Shown here: in pieces, positions 6,589-13,252 of the stretch | Layout of the letters: each line of letters opens with the position of its first letter | Numbering within the stretch: the first letter of the stretch is position 1 | Assembly (NCBI RefSeq): GCF_938030785.1 | Contig: NZ_CALHIK010000033.1 | Location: 1-13,252, forward strand | Reading direction: 5' to 3' | Origin: an uncultured Campylobacter sp. | GTDB lineage: Bacteria > Campylobacterota > Campylobacteria > Campylobacterales > Campylobacteraceae | DNA length: 13,252 bases | Translations under genes and position numbers: made by a program | Notes under the pieces: generated by a model | The model's input: the letters and a program-made list of their open reading frames with translations, nothing else | The model's database searches: none | Told to the model about the DNA's origin: nothing

Positions 6589-8456
6589 TACCGATCTCCA
6601 AACGATATGTCGATATTGATCTTAAAGTCCTTCAGCGCGTCTTTGGCGTCCTTGCTGCCCGCGAATTTCTCGATCGTGTTTGCGATACCCGCTTCCAAAT
6701 CGTCGCGCAGCTTGCTCTTTAGCTCCTCGGCGCTCGGCCTTTTGCCTCTTCGATCGCTCTGCGCGGCTTCGCTCGATCTTGCAAAACCGTTTGCGCTCCG
6801 GCCTTCGCCGCCGTTTTTCGCCTCGGTATCCGAAGCCTCGCCGCTAAAGCCATCATGCTCAAACGCCGAAATGCTGCCACGCAGAAAATCATCTTTAGAA
6901 AGCTCGCTTGATTCGCCGCCGAATGCTTTAGCGGCAAAATTTCTGCCGCTGTTTTGCGAGCTCGCGCCGCTATCTACAAAATTTTTAGGCTCGGTCGTCT
7001 GCATGCTCTCAAACGGAAGCGCATTGTAGAGATTTTCAAAGGGTATATCTTCTTTACCTGCAAGCGCGATCGGCGCGCCGTCCGAAGCTTCATTTTGCGC
7101 CCGCATGACACCACCGTCTTTTTGAGACGGTGCGTTTTGCGCAGCGGCTGACGACATTGATGCCGAAGCGCCCGCCGCAACTGCTGCGGCACCGGCGGCG
7201 AAAGCTTTTTTAGTAGCTTCAAAATCGTCGAGCGAACCGCCGAAATAATCCCCTTCACTAATGCGGTCGAAAATTTTAGAAAAATCCGCATCGAAGTCGT
7301 CGCTTGCGGCGTTCGTCTGGGTTTGTAAATTTACAGAGCCTACCGGCTCTTGGGATGCCTCTTGCGCCTTTAAATTTGAAAATTCCATACTTTCCGGCTT
7401 CGCAGATTCAGGCGAAATTTTAAAATTTTCGCCTTGCGGAGTATCGTTTAAATTTGGCTCCGATTTAAAATTTTGCTGCTCTGCCGAATCCTCATCATCG
7501 CCAGCCAAAGCAATAGGCGCCGTATTGTCGCTCTCATCTTGAGCCAAAGGTATAAATTCCGCTGCAGCCTCGTTTTTAGGCGCACTATTTTTAGCCTCGC
7601 TCTCTTTCGCTCCGTCTGAGACCGAAATACTTGCATCGCGGCTATCCGCTTGATCGTCTGCGGCAACCTTAAGCCCTTCAAGCGGCGCGTCGTCTGCGAT
7701 CTCGCTCGCAGCCAGGCTCAAAGGCACGTCGTCCGCGATCGTATCCGCAGCCAAACTTAGCGGCGTATCGTCGGAAATGTTTTCCAAAGCCGCATTTAGC
7801 GGAATATCGTCCGGAATTTTATCCGCAAGCTCGCTCGCAGCGGTATCAAGCGGCGTATCGTCCGCCAAGCTCTGTGCGACGGCGCTAAGAGGCACGTCGC
7901 CCGGAGCGTCCTGCACCAGCGTGTTTAGCGGCACATCGTCATCCAGCTCGCCGTCAAATTCCTGCGCCAGCTGCGACAAAGGTAGATCGTCCGAGGAGTT
8001 ATAAAAACTATCGACCAGAGCCTCAAAATTTTGAGCGCCCGCCGCTTTATCTTCGCTCGCTCCGCCGCCCGCTGCTGTTTCGTTCGCCAGATCAATCGCG
8101 TCGATCTCTTTCATAACGGAGCTTGCGTCGGCAAATTCCTGAGCCATCTTCTGCTTGGCTTGAGCGCTCATCGTCTGCAGCGAAAACTCGCTGATAAACG
8201 TGATGAGCTCAAGCGGCGAAAAAGGCTTGCTCAAAGTATACCTAGCCCCGCTCGGAGAGACGTTTTTGGGAGTCAAAAATAAAGTTTTATGAAGATCAAA
8301 ATTTGAAATATCGTCGCCCGATTCGTAGTTTTTTATAGCCAAATCATATTCGCTCTCGTCCGCGCTATAATCTACCAGATCCGCCCCGATGCGCTCGCAG
8401 CAAATATTTACGACACTTGCAACCTGCTCATTGTGATTGTCAAGTAAAATTTTCAT
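6588..8456 (-). CDS. chePep: ChePep-like acidic protein with a degenerate receiver domain
   Basis: Residues 1-92 resemble a response-regulator receiver: KILLDN (strand 1), YDLAIKNY (strand 3), KTLFLTPKN (strand 4) and SKPFSPLELITFI (strand 5, with the usual Lys-Pro at 77-78). The residue aligned with the phospho-acceptor Asp is Asn43, so this is probably a pseudo-receiver. Residues 156-262 carry eight copies of D-D-x-P-L repeats spaced 13 or 17 residues apart. The following region (about 263-570) is acidic, Ala/Ser-rich and probably disordered. The C-terminus (573-622, SAEELKSKLRDDLEAGIANT, then FKINIDISFGD) looks ordered and conserved. Its place directly before gmk-tatA-argS matches H. pylori HP0322 (ChePep, a chemotaxis protein at the flagellar pole) and C. 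jejuni Cj1178c ('highly acidic protein'). Identity rests on synteny and architecture, since I could not align it. The ATG at 8456 has AAGG six bases upstream. Confidence 0.75.
   Translation of the reverse strand: MKILLDNHNEQVASVVNICCERIGADLVDYSADESEYDLAIKNYESGDDISNFDLHKTLFLTPKNVSPSGARYTLSKPFSPLELITFISEFSLQTMSAQAKQKMAQEFADASSVMKEIDAIDLANETAAGGGASEDKAAGAQNFEALVDSFYNSSDDLPLSQLAQEFDGELDDDVPLNTLVQDAPGDVPLSAVAQSLADDTPLDTAASELADKIPDDIPLNAALENISDDTPLSLAADTIADDVPLSLAASEIADDAPLEGLKVAADDQADSRDASISVSDGAKESEAKNSAPKNEAAAEFIPLAQDESDNTAPIALAGDDEDSAEQQNFKSEPNLNDTPQGENFKISPESAKPESMEFSNLKAQEASQEPVGSVNLQTQTNAASDDFDADFSKIFDRISEGDYFGGSLDDFEATKKAFAAGAAAVAAGASASMSSAAAQNAPSQKDGGVMRAQNEASDGAPIALAGKEDIPFENLYNALPFESMQTTEPKNFVDSGASSQNSGRNFAAKAFGGESSELSKDDFLRGSISAFEHDGFSGEASDTEAKNGGEGRSANGFARSSEAAQSDRRGKRPSAEELKSKLRDDLEAGIANTIEKFAGSKDAKDALKDFKINIDISFGDR
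7671..7991 (-). repeat. Eight-copy D-D-x-P-L repeat region in the ChePep-like gene
   Basis: This segment encodes residues 156-262 of the acidic protein. The Leu of each D-x-P-L motif falls at residues 160, 177, 190, 203, 220, 233, 246 and 259, a spacing of 17, 13, 13, 17, 13, 13, 13. The consensus is D-x-P-L-x-x-x-A-x-x-I/L-A-D, as in DTPLSLAADTIAD and DVPLSLAASEIAD. At DNA level the copies on the + strand show recurring GGCGTATCGTC / GGCACGTCGTC / GGAATATCGTC cores, so copy number could change by recombination without losing frame (39 or 51 bp steps). Confidence 0.85.
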
Positions 8457-8512
8457 TTATGGCCTTTTGGAAAAATTTTACCTATTTTAAGATATTTTTG
8501 GTTATTAATTGC

Positions 8513-9154
8513 TTATATTTCTGCTAAATTTCGATCGTTTATGCGATAAACTTTGCTGCATTTTTGCGCCAAGCCCTCATCGTGCGTGACCAAAACTAGC
8601 GCGCCGCCGCTGTGCGAAACGTACTCAAAGATCACGTCCATGACCTCGTTTGCGGTATCCTTGTCTAAATTTCCCGTAGGCTCGTCGGCGAAGATTATGC
8701 GCGGCTTTTTGCAAAGTATGCGAGCGATGCTCACGCGCTGCTGCTGTCCGCCGCTAAGCTCGCCGACGCCTTGAGCAAGAGTATTTTCTATCTTAAGCTT
8801 TTTTAAAATTTTCTGATCTATCGCGTTATTCGTAAGTTTGGCGGCGAGTTCGATATTTTCGCCAGAGGAAAAACCCTTAAAAAGGTAGTGGGATTGAAAT
8901 ATTATGCCGAAGTCGTTACGGCGGATTTTAAGCCTCTCATCGGAGCTTAGCTCGTAAATACTGCGCCCGCCGTAGATCACTTCGCCGGAGTTTGGCTTTA
9001 AAAGAGTGCATAAAATATGAAGTAGGGTCGATTTGCCGCAGCCGCTAACGCCCAAAATGGCGATACTCTCACCCTCCCCAACGCTTAAGCTTACATTTTC
9101 AAAGAGCGTATAATCATACGCGTGAGTAAGATTTACGCCCTTTAGAAGTTCCAT
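8513..9154 (-). CDS. ABC transporter ATP-binding protein, LolD/FtsE-like
   Basis: The 213-residue product is a single nucleotide-binding domain. It shows Walker A GVSGCGKS (35-42), the Q-loop Gln87 in GIIFQSHYLF, the signature LSGGQQQR (133-140), Walker B IIFADEP (153-159) with catalytic Glu158, and the H-loop His191. Length and the FxGFSSGENIELAAKL region fit the LolD/MacB/FtsE branch, which powers FtsX-like membrane partners acting mechanically on lipoproteins or the envelope rather than classic importers. No membrane partner is in the window, so the substrate is open. It corresponds by position to C. jejuni Cj1180c. The ATG at 9154 lies two bases after the tsf stop. In C. jejuni the next gene downstream is fliR; here it is the acidic ChePep-like gene. 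Confidence 0.92.
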   Translation of the reverse strand: MELLKGVNLTHAYDYTLFENVSLSVGEGESIAILGVSGCGKSTLLHILCTLLKPNSGEVIYGGRSIYELSSDERLKIRRNDFGIIFQSHYLFKGFSSGENIELAAKLTNNAIDQKILKKLKIENTLAQGVGELSGGQQQRVSIARILCKKPRIIFADEPTGNLDKDTANEVMDVIFEYVSHSGGALVLVTHDEGLAQKCSKVYRINDRNLAEI

Positions 9155-9156
9155 AT

Positions 9157-10221
9157 TTAGCCGATTTGAGCCGCTACTTCGGCAGCGAAGTCTTCGCTCT
9201 TTTTCTCTAGGCCTTCGCCCACTTCAAAGCGGACGTATTTTACGATCTCGATCTTGCCGCCTAGTTTTTTAGCTTCTTCCTCGATCACCTGCTCGACGGT
9301 TTTCTTATCGTCCATTACGTAAAATTGCCCTAGCAGCGTGAGACGCTGATCAATCTGGGTATTATCGGCGATGAAGCGATCGATCTGGCCCGGTAAAATT
9401 TTATCCCAAATTTTTTCAGGCTTATTTTGCTTGCGAAGCTCGTCTTTTAAAATTTCGATCTCTTTGGCTAAAATTTCGTCCGTTAGATGCGCGCGCGAGC
9501 CGAACTGCGGGATCTTATGAAGCGGTTTACCTAAGCGTACGAACTCCTCATTTTCCTTCTCAAACTCGCCTTTAAGAGCTAAAAATTCTTTTTCGATAAA
9601 ATCGGGATCAAGCTCTTTATAGCTGATAACCTGTGGTTTCATAGCAGCTGCGTGCATGCAGAGATTTTTTATAAGCTCCTTCGCACCCTCCGCAGTCTGC
9701 TCGCTATCGCAAGCTGCTGCGATGATGACGCCTACGCGGCCGTTTGAGTGCAGGTAGCCGTTTAGCACGCCGTTTGCGCCCGCTTTAATCGTCTCAAATC
9801 TTCTAACGACTAAATTTTCGCCGATCGTAGCGATCTGACTTTTTAGATGCTCATCAAATTTAACGCCGTTAATGACGCTGGAATTTAGCTCTTCGACGCT
9901 GCTAATGCCCTTAGTTTGGATATGTAGAGTAGTATTTTTTACTAAATTTATAAAATTTTGATTTTTAGCTACGAAGTCGGTTTCAGAATTTATCTCGCTT
10001 ATGGTCGCGATCTTGTGATCCGCGCCCACTTCGACGCTCACTAGACCCTCGCTAGCTAGGCGATCGGCTTTTTTAGCAGCCTTTCCGAGGCCCTTTTCGC
10101 GAAGTAGATCGACGGCTTTGTCTATATCGCCGTCTGTTTCAACCAAAGCCTTTTTGCAGTCCATCATCCCCGCTCCGGTGCTTTCGCGGAGCTCTTTTAC
10201 CATTTGTGCGCTGATTTCCAT
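9157..10221 (-). CDS. tsf: Elongation factor Ts
   Basis: EF-Ts is the nucleotide exchange factor that releases GDP from EF-Tu during translation. The 354-residue product begins with the UBA-like domain (1-55: MVKELRESTGAGMMDCKKAL). It then has the TDFVA motif (81-85) that contacts EF-Tu, the core subdomains, and the extended coiled region (about 215-320) that makes epsilonproteobacterial EF-Ts longer than many others. Length is normal for Campylobacter (about 355). The ATG shares its A with the rpsB stop codon (TAATG at 10221), so translation is coupled to S2. Confidence 0.97.
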   Translation of the reverse strand: MEISAQMVKELRESTGAGMMDCKKALVETDGDIDKAVDLLREKGLGKAAKKADRLASEGLVSVEVGADHKIATISEINSETDFVAKNQNFINLVKNTTLHIQTKGISSVEELNSSVINGVKFDEHLKSQIATIGENLVVRRFETIKAGANGVLNGYLHSNGRVGVIIAAACDSEQTAEGAKELIKNLCMHAAAMKPQVISYKELDPDFIEKEFLALKGEFEKENEEFVRLGKPLHKIPQFGSRAHLTDEILAKEIEILKDELRKQNKPEKIWDKILPGQIDRFIADNTQIDQRLTLLGQFYVMDDKKTVEQVIEEEAKKLGGKIEIVKYVRFEVGEGLEKKSEDFAAEVAAQIG

Positions 10222-11018
10222 TACTCTTCGTCCTCGCTTACGTCAAAATCCTCTTCGCTCATCGCCTCGGCTACGACTTCCTCTTTCTCCTCGTCGCTGA
10301 CGGCTTCGCTCTGCTCGCCATCTTCGCTCGTGTCTTGATCGCGAAGCGCCTTGCCTTCGTTGATAGCCTCAGCCATCTCTTGGCAGAAAAGCTGCACCGA
10401 GCGGATCGCATCGTCGTTGCCAGGTATCGGGAAATCGACTACGTCCGGATCGCAGTTCGTATCCAAAGGCGCGATAACCGGCATTTTTAGGCGGTTAGCT
10501 TCCGCTACGGCGATCTTTTCTTTAACTACGTCGATGACGAAGATCATATCAGGAAGGCCCTTCATATTGCGGATGCCGCCTAGATAAAGCTCGAGCTTCT
10601 CTTTTTTGCGGCGAAGCATTAGCGCCTCTTTTTTGGTTAGTAAATTTATCGAGCCGTCCTCTTCCATAGTCTCGATTACTTCGAGCTTGCGGATCGATTG
10701 TTTAATAGTGGAAAAATTCGTCAGCATGCCGCCTAGCCATCTGTGGCTCACATAAGGCATGCCGCACTTCTCGGCGTACTCTTTTAGAGTTGCGCCGGCT
10801 TGTTTTTTGGTACCTACGAAAAGTATCGTCTTACCCTCGGCAGCCGCGTCGCGCACGATATTATAAGTGTAGCGAAAGTAGCGGATAGTTTTTTGTAGAT
10901 CTATGATGTAGATACCTTTTCTCTCGCCGAAAATGAATTTTTTCATCTTCGGATTCCATCTGCGCGTTTGGTGTCCGAAATGAACGCCGCACTCTAGCAA
11001 ATCTCTCATTGTTACCAT
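10221..11018 (-). CDS. rpsB: 30S ribosomal protein S2
   Basis: S2 is a late-assembling small-subunit protein that sits between head and body of the 30S particle and helps recruit S1. The 265-residue product starts VTMRDLLECGVHFGHQTRRW, with the diagnostic HFGHQTRRWNPKM block (13-25), and continues with KGIYIIDLQKT, the DVVKEKIAVAEANRLKMPVI region and PIPGNDDAIRS. It ends in a strongly acidic tail (from about 235). The ATG at 11018 is chosen over the ATG three codons later because AAGGAG lies seven bases upstream. It is the first gene of the seven-gene operon, and a promoter candidate lies about 120 bp upstream. Confidence 0.98.
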   Translation of the reverse strand: MVTMRDLLECGVHFGHQTRRWNPKMKKFIFGERKGIYIIDLQKTIRYFRYTYNIVRDAAAEGKTILFVGTKKQAGATLKEYAEKCGMPYVSHRWLGGMLTNFSTIKQSIRKLEVIETMEEDGSINLLTKKEALMLRRKKEKLELYLGGIRNMKGLPDMIFVIDVVKEKIAVAEANRLKMPVIAPLDTNCDPDVVDFPIPGNDDAIRSVQLFCQEMAEAINEGKALRDQDTSEDGEQSEAVSDEEKEEVVAEAMSEEDFDVSEDEE

Positions 11019-11077
11019 GAGTTTTCTCCTTGTGGGTTGCCCCGAAATTTAGGTTTCTCCTCCACACCCATTAACAT
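11012..11077 (-). other. Possible 21-codon leader ORF overlapping the rpsB start
   Basis: A short frame runs from ATG at 11077 to a TAA at 11014-11012, inside the rpsB start region, and would end ...NPQGENSW. Its stop overlaps rpsB by seven bases in another frame, a geometry suited to translational coupling. There is no good ribosome-binding site before its ATG (AAAAGCAG), and the AAGGAG of rpsB lies inside it, so it may be accidental. Confidence 0.2.
11026..11031 (-). promoter_or_regulatory. Ribosome-binding site of rpsB
   Basis: AAGGAG on the - strand lies seven bases before the rpsB ATG and fixes that start. A second, stronger SD-like GGAGGAG (11057-11063) sits earlier in the leader with no start codon at suitable distance. 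It could compete for 30S subunits or belong to a regulatory fold. GGTTGC (- strand, 11098 to 11093) can pair with GCAACC (11040 to 11035) just before the true site, which would loop out the decoy. That pairing is only six bases long. Confidence 0.8.
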
Positions 11078-11132
11078 CTGCTTTTGACAAACGCAACCAA
11101 ATTTTAGGATTGGTGTGTGTGAATTGAAGCTG

Positions 11133-11180
11133 GGATTATATTTAAAAATAGCTAAATTAAAGCTAAATTTAATATAATCC
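11133..11180. repeat. 10-bp dyad with an outward-facing TATAAT on each arm
   Basis: GGATTATATT (11133-11142) and AATATAATCC (11171-11180) are perfect inverted copies separated by 28 bp. The centre contains a direct repeat of GCTAAATT (11151-11158 and 11162-11169). Each arm carries a TATAAT reading outward: leftward for rpsB, rightward on the + strand. It could be a divergent promoter pair, an operator, or a weak AT-rich terminator for the iadA remnant. Confidence 0.45.
11135..11152 (-). promoter_or_regulatory. Candidate sigma-70 promoter of the rpsB operon
   Basis: On the - strand CTATTTTTAAA runs directly into TATAAT (11140 to 11135). A T-rich stretch just before a good -10 and no clear -35 is the usual look of Campylobacter housekeeping promoters. 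Transcription would start near 11128, giving a leader of about 110 nt before rpsB. It is the best -10 in the 284-bp spacer between iadA and rpsB. Confidence 0.55.
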
Positions 11181-11302
11181 AAGCCTAGGCGCGGCTAAAT
11201 TTTGCGCCGTAAAGATGAGACGGCTGCAAGAGGTACAAGCGAAATTATTCGTCAAATTTAAAACCCGCCAAATTTAAGAAAACGGCAAATTCGCTCTAAA
11301 TT

Positions 11303-12443
11303 TCACTCAAAAAATCCCTTTTTCACGAGCTTGCCTTCTTTCACACAAAACTCCCCTTTCGCGATTACGCTATCTAGGTTTAGAGCTTCGTTAAATACCG
11401 CAAAATCAGCGTCAAAGCCTACTTTTATCTCGCCTTTGCTGTTTAAATTTAGGTATTTTGCGACGTTTTTGCCCATCATGCTTAGCGCTTGCGGGATGGT
11501 TAGGATTTTATTTTTCACGCAGGCTTGCAAGACTTCTAAATTCGTCTCGCACGAGGCGCAGCCGTAGCCGACCAATGCGCCGTTTTCGTCAAATCTAGGC
11601 ACGCTGCCGTTGCCGTCCGAGCTCATCGTTAGGCGCTCTAAATTTAGCCCGTTAGCAAGCCCATACGCGATAGCTTCGTGAAGTGGCGCAAATTTACTTC
11701 CGCCGCTCGTGATATCAATGTAGCCGCCCATTTTTTGAAATTTGATCGCCTCGTCAAAAAGCTCCTTCGTTCGCGCGCAGTGCGTCGGCGAAAAGTAATT
11801 AACAGGAAAACGAATAGTCCTTGATCACGCTAAAAATAAGGTCAAATTTATCCGCGAGCCCGCCCATATGCATGTGCAGCACGCCGCCTTTTTTCGAGAT
11901 CATGCCGCCGATGCGGATCTGCGTCAGGGTCTTGATGAGCTCCTGCGCGGTCGGGTAACTGCCGCGGTTGTCGCTCATCGCGATCTTACAGCCGATGACC
12001 TTGTCGATGAGCACCAGATCGCGCGTGACGGAGCCCGTAAAGGTAACGCTAGGCAGCGCATAAGAGCCCGTGTGGATGAAGGTCGAGATGCCCTCGTATT
12101 CAAGCACTTTGGCTTTTGAGTAGAGGTTTTCTAGGCTCCTAGTGCACCCGTCGGTACCCAGCGTGCCTACGACCGTCGTCGTGCCGTAGCGGATGATTTG
12201 CGACAATGTTATTTCGGGCGTTCGCTAGTGATAGCCCGCCTCCCCGCCCCCGCCCGTGATATGCACGTGCTGATCGATGAGTCCGGGTGCTAAAATTTTG
12301 CCCTCTAGATCATAAACCTCAAGGTCCTCAATACGAAAATCAAGCCCCTTAGAAACGGCTAAAATTTTACCTCCGCCGAGCAAAACGTCGCTCCTGCCGA
12401 TGTGCTCGGGCGCGTATAGATCGGCATTTTTAAGTAACAGCAT
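11303..12443 (-). pseudogene. iadA: Isoaspartyl dipeptidase, broken by a stop codon and a frameshift
   Basis: The three pieces together match full-length IadA, an amidohydrolase that cleaves beta-aspartyl dipeptides arising from protein damage. The start is ATG 12443, with AAAGGAG five bases upstream. The first piece ends GGGGEAGYH and is cut by an amber codon (TAG, 12227-12225) where E. coli has Thr in GGGGEAGPTTRTPE. The same frame resumes with RTPEITLSQI. A second lesion is an extra base in the run of four T (+ strand A, 11807-11810): removing one gives DYSFPVNYFSPTH and rejoins the third piece, which ends at 11303. All expected metal ligands are still encoded: HVH in DQHVHITGGGGE, the Lys of GCKIAMSDNR, His in LHMHMGG, His in SPTH and Asp in SSDGNGS. 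Repaired length is about 379 residues (E. coli 390). Two independent lesions make loss of function likely and recent; sequencing error could explain one of them. Confidence 0.88.
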
Positions 12444-12581
12444 ATCTTCTCCTTTGCTTTGGGTTTTTGAATGCAAATTTACGTTTTTTGGCTTATTTTA
12501 ATTGCGATGTCACGCCGCAATCTAGCCTCTTTTTCGCCGCTTCGCTTTACAGCGCCTCTACGTCAAATTTTATAGAGTTTC

Positions 12582-12615
12582 ATAAAATTCCGGCAACTTC
12601 GCGGAAAAATTTTAT
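12582..12615. repeat. Imperfect hairpin between pgeF and iadA
   Basis: ATAAAATTCCG (12582-12592) can pair with CGG (12602-12604) plus AATTTTAT (12608-12615), with a 3-nt A bulge on the right arm. It lies 17 bp beyond the pgeF stop and might mark the transcript end, but no U-run follows on the - strand. The left arm repeats the CGGAATTTTAT word found in the hairpin at 576 and in the argS insertion. The remaining spacer, 12444-12631, shows nothing else I can support. Confidence 0.35.
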
Positions 12616-12631
12616 ATACTATTTTTGCTTT

Positions 12632-13252
12632 TCATCCACATAGCTTATTCATCACAAAGCCGCAGAAGCGCCCCGTAACGCCGTCTCTGCGGTATGAAAA
12701 ATGCCGCTCGCTCTCGAAGGTGCAGCGTGGATCGAATTTAACGTTTCGTACCCCCGCAGCTGCGAGCTCATCGCGCAGCGCGGCGTTCATATCGAAATGC
12801 CCCTGCGTTTTGTAGCGCTCAAACTCGCCCAGATCAAGCCCGCCAAGTTCATAGTTTCGCACCTTGATATTTGCGCCCACGAATACTTTCAGCTCCGCAG
12901 CGACGCAGCCGAAGCGCTCGCTCATCAAATTTATCGCATTCGTGCAGATCCGCCCTATCACGCCCGCGCGCCCCGCATGCACCGCGGCAACCACTCCGCG
13001 TCGCTCGTCCGCGATCAGTACAGGCGAGCAGTCCGCTACCAGCACGCACAGCGCCGCGCCGCGCAGATCGGTCACTAGCCCGTCGCATGGCGGGATTTCA
13101 TCGCTACCTGCGCGTAAAATTTCAACTTTGTTTGAGTGGATTTGGCGCATAAATTTTAAATTTCGAGGCGCGATGCCGAGTGCGGCGGCTAAAATTTCGC
13201 GGTTTTGCGCGACGTTTTGCGGATCGTCGCCTACGTGATCCCCTAAATTTAG
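12632..13252 (-). CDS. pgeF: PgeF/YfiH (laccase-domain, DUF152) family protein, 5' end outside the window
   Basis: The frame is open from the window edge (first visible residues LNLGDHVGDDPQNV) to TGA at 12634-12632, giving 206 residues of a family usually about 240-250 long. About 40 N-terminal residues are therefore missing; an internal ATG at 13150 is not the start. The three zinc ligands of the family are present at the expected spacing: His in MRQIHSNKV, Cys 36 residues later in VADCSPVLIADERRG, and His a further 17 residues on in AAVHAGRAG. The VGANIKVRNYELG block and the C-terminal FSYRRDGVTGRFCGFVM also fit. Family members have purine nucleoside phosphorylase/adenosine deaminase activities, and E. 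coli PgeF removes mis-incorporated Ser from the peptidoglycan precursor. Which activity applies here cannot be read from sequence. The iadA pseudogene follows after 188 bp. Confidence 0.9.
   Translation of the reverse strand, partial: LNLGDHVGDDPQNVAQNREILAAALGIAPRNLKFMRQIHSNKVEILRAGSDEIPPCDGLVTDLRGAALCVLVADCSPVLIADERRGVVAAVHAGRAGVIGRICTNAINLMSERFGCVAAELKVFVGANIKVRNYELGGLDLGEFERYKTQGHFDMNAALRDELAAAGVRNVKFDPRCTFESERHFSYRRDGVTGRFCGFVMNKLCG

Noticed and set aside
6607..8282. Several + strand and alternative - strand frames of 70-140 codons
   Set aside because: They are shadows of the Ala/Ser/Asp-rich acidic protein, whose biased codons leave the other frames open.
8457..8512. Separate promoter for the ChePep-like gene
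   Set aside because: TAAAAT-like words are present, but they cannot be told from the AT-rich background; operon read-through is the simpler reading.
12225..12227. Read-through or recoding at the in-frame TAG of iadA
   Set aside because: A separate frameshift further on also breaks the gene, so recoding of the amber codon alone would not restore the enzyme. No recoding structure was seen.
12701..13238. + strand and alternative - strand frames of 79-125 codons over pgeF
   Set aside because: The - strand frame encodes the YfiH zinc ligands at exact family spacing; the others are Arg/Ala-rich shadows.
1..13252. CRISPR array, tRNA, rRNA, insertion sequence or phage module
   Set aside because: No evenly spaced direct repeats, cloverleaf, rRNA-like sequence, transposase or integrase was seen on either strand.

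Overview
The window looks like chromosomal DNA from a Campylobacter-type epsilonproteobacterium. Three things suggest this: the gene order rpsB-tsf-ABC ATPase-acidic protein-gmk-tatA-argS, which is a known Campylobacter arrangement; AAATTT/AAAATTTT words saturating both genes and spacers; and a ChePep-type protein, a family I know only from this group. Base composition is richer in G+C than in C. jejuni. The flagellar gene fliR sits inside this cluster in C. jejuni but is missing here. Together these point to a higher-GC, non-flagellate species such as Campylobacter gracilis. The species call is an inference.

Layout. Positions 1-922 (+ strand) hold the 3' end of an unrecognised gene and a second small unrecognised gene, separated by a spacer with a long hairpin. 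Positions 1003-3538 (- strand) hold three separate cell-envelope-type genes: a DUF3137 membrane protein, a small two-helix membrane protein with no recognised family, and an Hcp-like Sel1-repeat protein with seven Cys-x7-Cys pairs. A 446-bp gene-free, palindrome-rich spacer follows. Positions 3985-11018 (- strand) are one compact operon, transcribed rpsB, tsf, ABC ATPase, chePep-like, gmk, tatA, argS. Neighbours overlap by 1 nt or lie 2 to 56 nt apart. A promoter candidate and a leader of about 110 nt precede rpsB. Positions 11303-12443 are a broken iadA (isoaspartyl dipeptidase) with an in-frame amber codon and a frameshift. Positions 12632-13252 are the 3' part of pgeF/yfiH, running off the window.

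Function. The operon joins translation (S2, EF-Ts, arginyl-tRNA synthetase), GMP phosphorylation, Tat export and an ABC ATPase with a polar/chemotaxis-associated pseudo-receiver protein. The points most worth a second look are: the clean absence of fliR beside a retained ChePep-like protein whose receiver domain has Asn at the phospho-acceptor position; a repeat-containing insertion of about 65 residues in ArgS that shares a 15-bp word with an intergenic hairpin; and the iadA pseudogene, which still encodes every metal ligand. I saw no tRNA, rRNA, CRISPR array, insertion sequence or phage gene.
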